NCBI GenBank assembly: GCA_963170055.1
Contig: CAUJGJ010000387.1
Span: 77,501 to 141,500, forward strand
Reading direction: 5' to 3'
DNA: 64,000 bases
Origin: Halisarca cf. caerulea
Lineage: Eukaryota > Porifera > Demospongiae > Chondrillida > Halisarcidae
Shown here: positions 53,600 through 64,000 of the stretch, piece by piece
Numbering within the stretch: position 1 is the stretch's first letter
How the letters are laid out: each line of letters begins with the position of its first letter
Notes under the pieces: generated by a model
What the model was told of the DNA's origin: nothing
Databases searched by the model: none
Seen by the model: the letters and a program-made list of their open reading frames with translations, nothing else
Position numbers and translations under genes: made by a program

Positions 53600-54634
53600 T
53601 CTAATTAATTATAAACAGGCATGCATTATATTGTTATATATGGCTGGTGTATATATTATATATGCTTTATTAGGAGAGTATTAAAGCAGTATTACTTTTA
53701 GTGATTTAACTATTATAATATTATAGCATTTTGATTTTGTATATACCAAATTAAATCTGTTGCAACCCAGATATGCATTATTAATATTGTATTATATATG
53801 TATAGCTCTATAATTACCAATGTAACTGTTATTGGTTATAAGTGCATGATATAAAATTACCCAATCCTTACTTATAAATCACAATGCATGCAGTACCATA
53901 ATCTTGCAACCTGTATATTGACTTTTATATATAGCAGCTTGCAATTATACATTGTCATACTTGCGGGAATTTAAATCATAAATGATTAATAAAAATGAAT
54001 TTATATTGCAATCCAATTATTATCATTCTTTGAAACTTTAAATGCATTGGTTCACTGGCTGCTGTTTATTTCACCGACTTATAGTGGTAAATTTTTGCAT
54101 CCATTAATTTTTCCCCATGCATGCAGGCTGTACAGGGGAATCACATCATTATTTCAAGGTTACAACAAAAAGTACTATAGTGATGATATAATGACATATG
54201 CAAAAAGTAGAAGCCTTGAACACAGATATTAGTAATTCAAATTAAGCTACAATTGGCTTATGCTGGCTGGTGTGCACGTGTCCTGCATGGCAAAGAATGA
54301 AGATTGTCTTGATGGTTTGCAGTTTGTGTATGTGAGATGCACCAGCTAGGTGATGACCTGGAAAGGAAGATTTGGTAGGTTTTGAACATACAGAGCTTGC
54401 AGCTACTAGTGGATTTAATTGGAGGCATCTGTCAAGATAGCTCTCTGGTTATATATAGGGCTTTTGATGAGGGAGTGGCAACTTTAATAATGTATTATTA
54501 TTATACATAATATATATCAATTTGAAATTAAAATCTATAATTAATATGCTATATCAATAATGTTGTGATGCATGTATATACAGCTGCACAGCATACTTTA
54601 AATATTGCTGGTAAAATATTTCCACCCTACATGT
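53600..54634. other. AT-rich spacer, no gene seen
   Basis: Very AT-rich with short TA/AT tracts and no coding or repeat structure that I could identify. Confidence 0.5.
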
Positions 54635-55115
54635 CCCCAATGTATTGAGCCCTGATATGTACAAGATGTAGATTGATCATGACCTTCGAATTCCAAAATT
54701 ATAAGGGTGGTGTATTCATATTCAGTCACATCAGGTTTATCCAACACTGGTTTAATAATTATCTGAAAACATTTATCCAAACTCTGCTGTGAACATGATG
54801 CCCATCATTAAGTTACATACAATCTAGCCTGATTTACCCAACACCTGGTTCATCTGACACATAAATTTTGTCAAACACTTGGCTTATCTGGTTGGATAAG
54901 CAAAGGTCCACTGTATCCCCCTGCACGAGTTTCACAGATAGCCCACAGTATCCTTCTTCTATCTTTCATGCAGTGTTATCCACCCTATGTAGTCTAGGCT
55001 AGTATGTCATGCATGTTTCTATGCAGCAGCAGTAGACAAACTCTCATGCAGTTTGTAAACTTCTAAGAGGTATATACCATTGATCAGTTCCATTATTATG
55101 AACCAAGTTCTGATA
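54635..55115. repeat. Second copy of the 48.7-kb segment
   Basis: Aligns in the same orientation with 48690-49195, including the pogo-like element at 54722-54917, and ends about 210 bases before the second kinase gene. Confidence 0.7.
54722..54917. mobile_element. Pogo-like MITE, sister of 48812
   Basis: Starts CAGTCACATCAGGTTTATCC and ends GCAAAGGTCCACTGTA, with internal GTTGGATAAGC and TTATCCAACAC motifs in inverse relation. Confidence 0.5.
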
Positions 55116-55229
55116 CATAGCCCCATGCAGTCTATATATGCAATGGGTTAATTGCTATATACTTTAGGATTTCTTAGTTCACAGGTACTGACTTAACTAT
55201 CTGCATGCACATGCAGCCTAACATGAACG

Positions 55230-55328
55230 AAGGGGGCATTTCAGTGCACGTGATCGCTGGTACCGCCCACCAGATATTACGTATTAGGCGCGGTCGACTG
55301 AATAATAACCAGCCTGCCTAAAGCGATC
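55230..55328 (+). promoter_or_regulatory. Putative promoter of the second kinase gene
   Basis: CpG-containing block before the start codon with GCACGTGATCGC near 55245. The CACGTGA core is also upstream of copy 1, but there is little other similarity between the two upstream regions, and no CRE here. Confidence 0.35.
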
Positions 55329-63699
<8,371 letters not shown>

Positions 63700-64000
63700 T
63701 GATGTAATAAAGAGCAGATACATATGTGGAATGATAGTGGTCTTAAGGGGGTCTGGGGGTATGATCCCCAGAGAAATTTTTAGTTTTTATGCCTCATAAG
63801 GTGATAAATGAGGCTGTTTTATGCCACTCAAGCTGTTTCTGAATACAATACACAGATCAGTCTGTTGCAATTGTGCATGTGTGCTATAGCTACGTAGGAT
63901 TAAATGTCAAGAAAAGGATACCCCCTGTGTCCCCTCCCCTCCTCTGAAAGTAACTCTGCACATGTGCAAATATGTGCAAGTACCTATGCATTGAATAAAT

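Overview
The window looks like nuclear DNA of an early-branching invertebrate animal, most likely a demosponge (inference from style and content; cnidarian is the main alternative). It is AT-rich, its genes are split by GT-AG introns, it carries an immunoglobulin-superfamily receptor and a tyrosine-kinase-like (TKL) domain joined to ankyrin repeats, and it is crowded with CA/GT microsatellites, small inverted-repeat transposons, tRNA-derived SINEs, and non-LTR, Ty3/gypsy and Penelope-like remnants. There is no sign of bacterial or organellar DNA.

Layout. 1-363: broken duplicate of part of the neighbouring Ig gene. 2898-5564 (+): four-exon gene for a single-pass receptor with four Ig-like domains and a tyrosine-bearing tail that fits the ITAM spacing. 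7694-11884 (-): at least four exons of an unrecognised multi-pass membrane protein, with interlocking splice phases. 12760-45662 (+): a 19-exon gene whose spliced frame gives 1039 residues, an N-terminal TKL (pseudo)kinase followed by about 20 ankyrin repeats. Its second half (27087-42234) grew by tandem duplication of phase-0 ankyrin exons in the order A-B-B-A-B-B-A-B, with their introns. 45663-55328: transposon-rich spacer with non-LTR C-terminal ORFs, a Penelope-like GIY-YIG remnant and small DNA transposons. 55329-63699 (+): second copy of the kinase gene, homologous through its first four exons. It then loses the ankyrin array and may end in a short alternative exon, or run past the window.

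The two kinase paralogues lack different catalytic residues: the first keeps the HRD-type Asp but has GLG for DFG; the second keeps the DFG-type Asp (DLW) but has Tyr for the HRD Asp. Both therefore look like pseudokinases or signalling scaffolds. An ITAM-like Ig receptor beside ankyrin pseudokinases would suit surface recognition and signalling, but a shared pathway is only inferred from proximity.

The duplicated introns act as natural empty-site controls, so several insertions (a hAT-like MITE, a foldback element with a 9-bp target duplication, a TIR element at 39.8 kb) can be recognised from the sequence alone. All gene models are manual and rest on splice motifs, phase and paralogue comparison; none was checked against transcripts or databases.
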